Below are positions 5,055 through 5,134 of a stretch of DNA of 5,134 nt, piece after piece. The translations under genes were made by a program, and so were the position numbers. Origin of the DNA: an uncultured Acidaminococcus sp. (lineage in GTDB: Bacteria > Bacillota > Negativicutes > Acidaminococcales > Acidaminococcaceae); the NCBI GenBank assembly GCA_900770265.1, contig CAAGJR010000272.1:1-5134 (forward strand). Direction: 5' to 3'. The notes under the pieces were generated by a model that searched no databases, had not been told where the DNA came from, and saw only the letters and a list, made by a program, of their open reading frames with translations. Position 1 is the first letter of the stretch. Each line of letters begins with the position of its first letter.

Positions 5055-5112
5055 CGTAGGGGCGCACCAAGATTTTTGCCGAAGGCAAAATATCGCCCGG
5101 TGCGCCCATCCC
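5055..5112 (+). repeat. GTAGGGGC-type palindromic element, copy D
   Basis: It starts CGTAGGGG and has stem GGGCGCACC (5060-5068) with GGTGCGCCC (5099-5107). The loop holds its own hairpin, TTTTGCC-GAA-GGCAAAA (5074-5090). Its left flank CGATTTGCAATC (5043-5054) matches that of copy A except for one inserted base. The right end CCCATCCC is diverged from the CCCGCCCC of the other copies. Confidence 0.6.
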
Positions 5113-5134
5113 TGGCCTGTAGCCATAGGCTCTA

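Overview
The window holds a compact hydrogen-metabolism locus. A GC-rich two-gene operon on the + strand (1396-4955) encodes an NAD(P)H-linked iron-sulfur flavoprotein and a CpI-like modular [FeFe]-hydrogenase. A divergent Rrf2-family regulator (719-1138, - strand) faces it across a 257-base, AT-rich control region. Both transcription units end in strong intrinsic terminators.

The host is probably a strictly anaerobic fermentative Firmicute. The evidence is the [FeFe]-hydrogenase, strong AGGAGG-type ribosome binding sites, a classic sigma-A promoter and an oxygen-sensitive, cysteine-rich redox apparatus. GC-rich codon use combined with AT-rich intergenic DNA, and the GTAGGGGC-type intergenic palindromes, make me think of Negativicutes (for example Acidaminococcus or relatives). 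That is an impression from memory, not a demonstrated assignment.

Layout. 1-683: no convincing gene. It contains a nested inverted repeat at the left edge, a hairpin, a possible promoter/terminator pair, three GTAGGGGC-type palindromes, another short hairpin and a 7-bp tandem repeat. 684-716: terminator of the regulator gene. 719-1138: Rrf2 regulator with three cysteines in the Fe-S sensor position. 1139-1395: divergent regulatory region with several inverted repeats, a direct repeat close to both genes, and a near-consensus promoter for the operon. 1396-3231: fusion of a NuoF C-terminal-type Fe-S domain with a GltD/NfnB-type flavoprotein. 3225-4955: [FeFe]-hydrogenase, overlapping the previous gene by 7 bases. 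4955-4987: terminator. 4987-5134: another 7-bp tandem repeat and a fourth GTAGGGGC-type palindrome.

Inferred working model: the flavoprotein takes electrons from NAD(P)H through FAD and passes them by its Fe-S clusters to the hydrogenase, whose own chain of four accessory clusters leads to the H-cluster, where protons are reduced to H2 (or H2 is oxidised). The Rrf2 protein probably senses Fe-S or redox status and controls the operon and itself. No maturase genes (hydE, hydF, hydG) and no NuoE/NuoF-type full diaphorase subunits are present in the window, so maturation factors must lie elsewhere.
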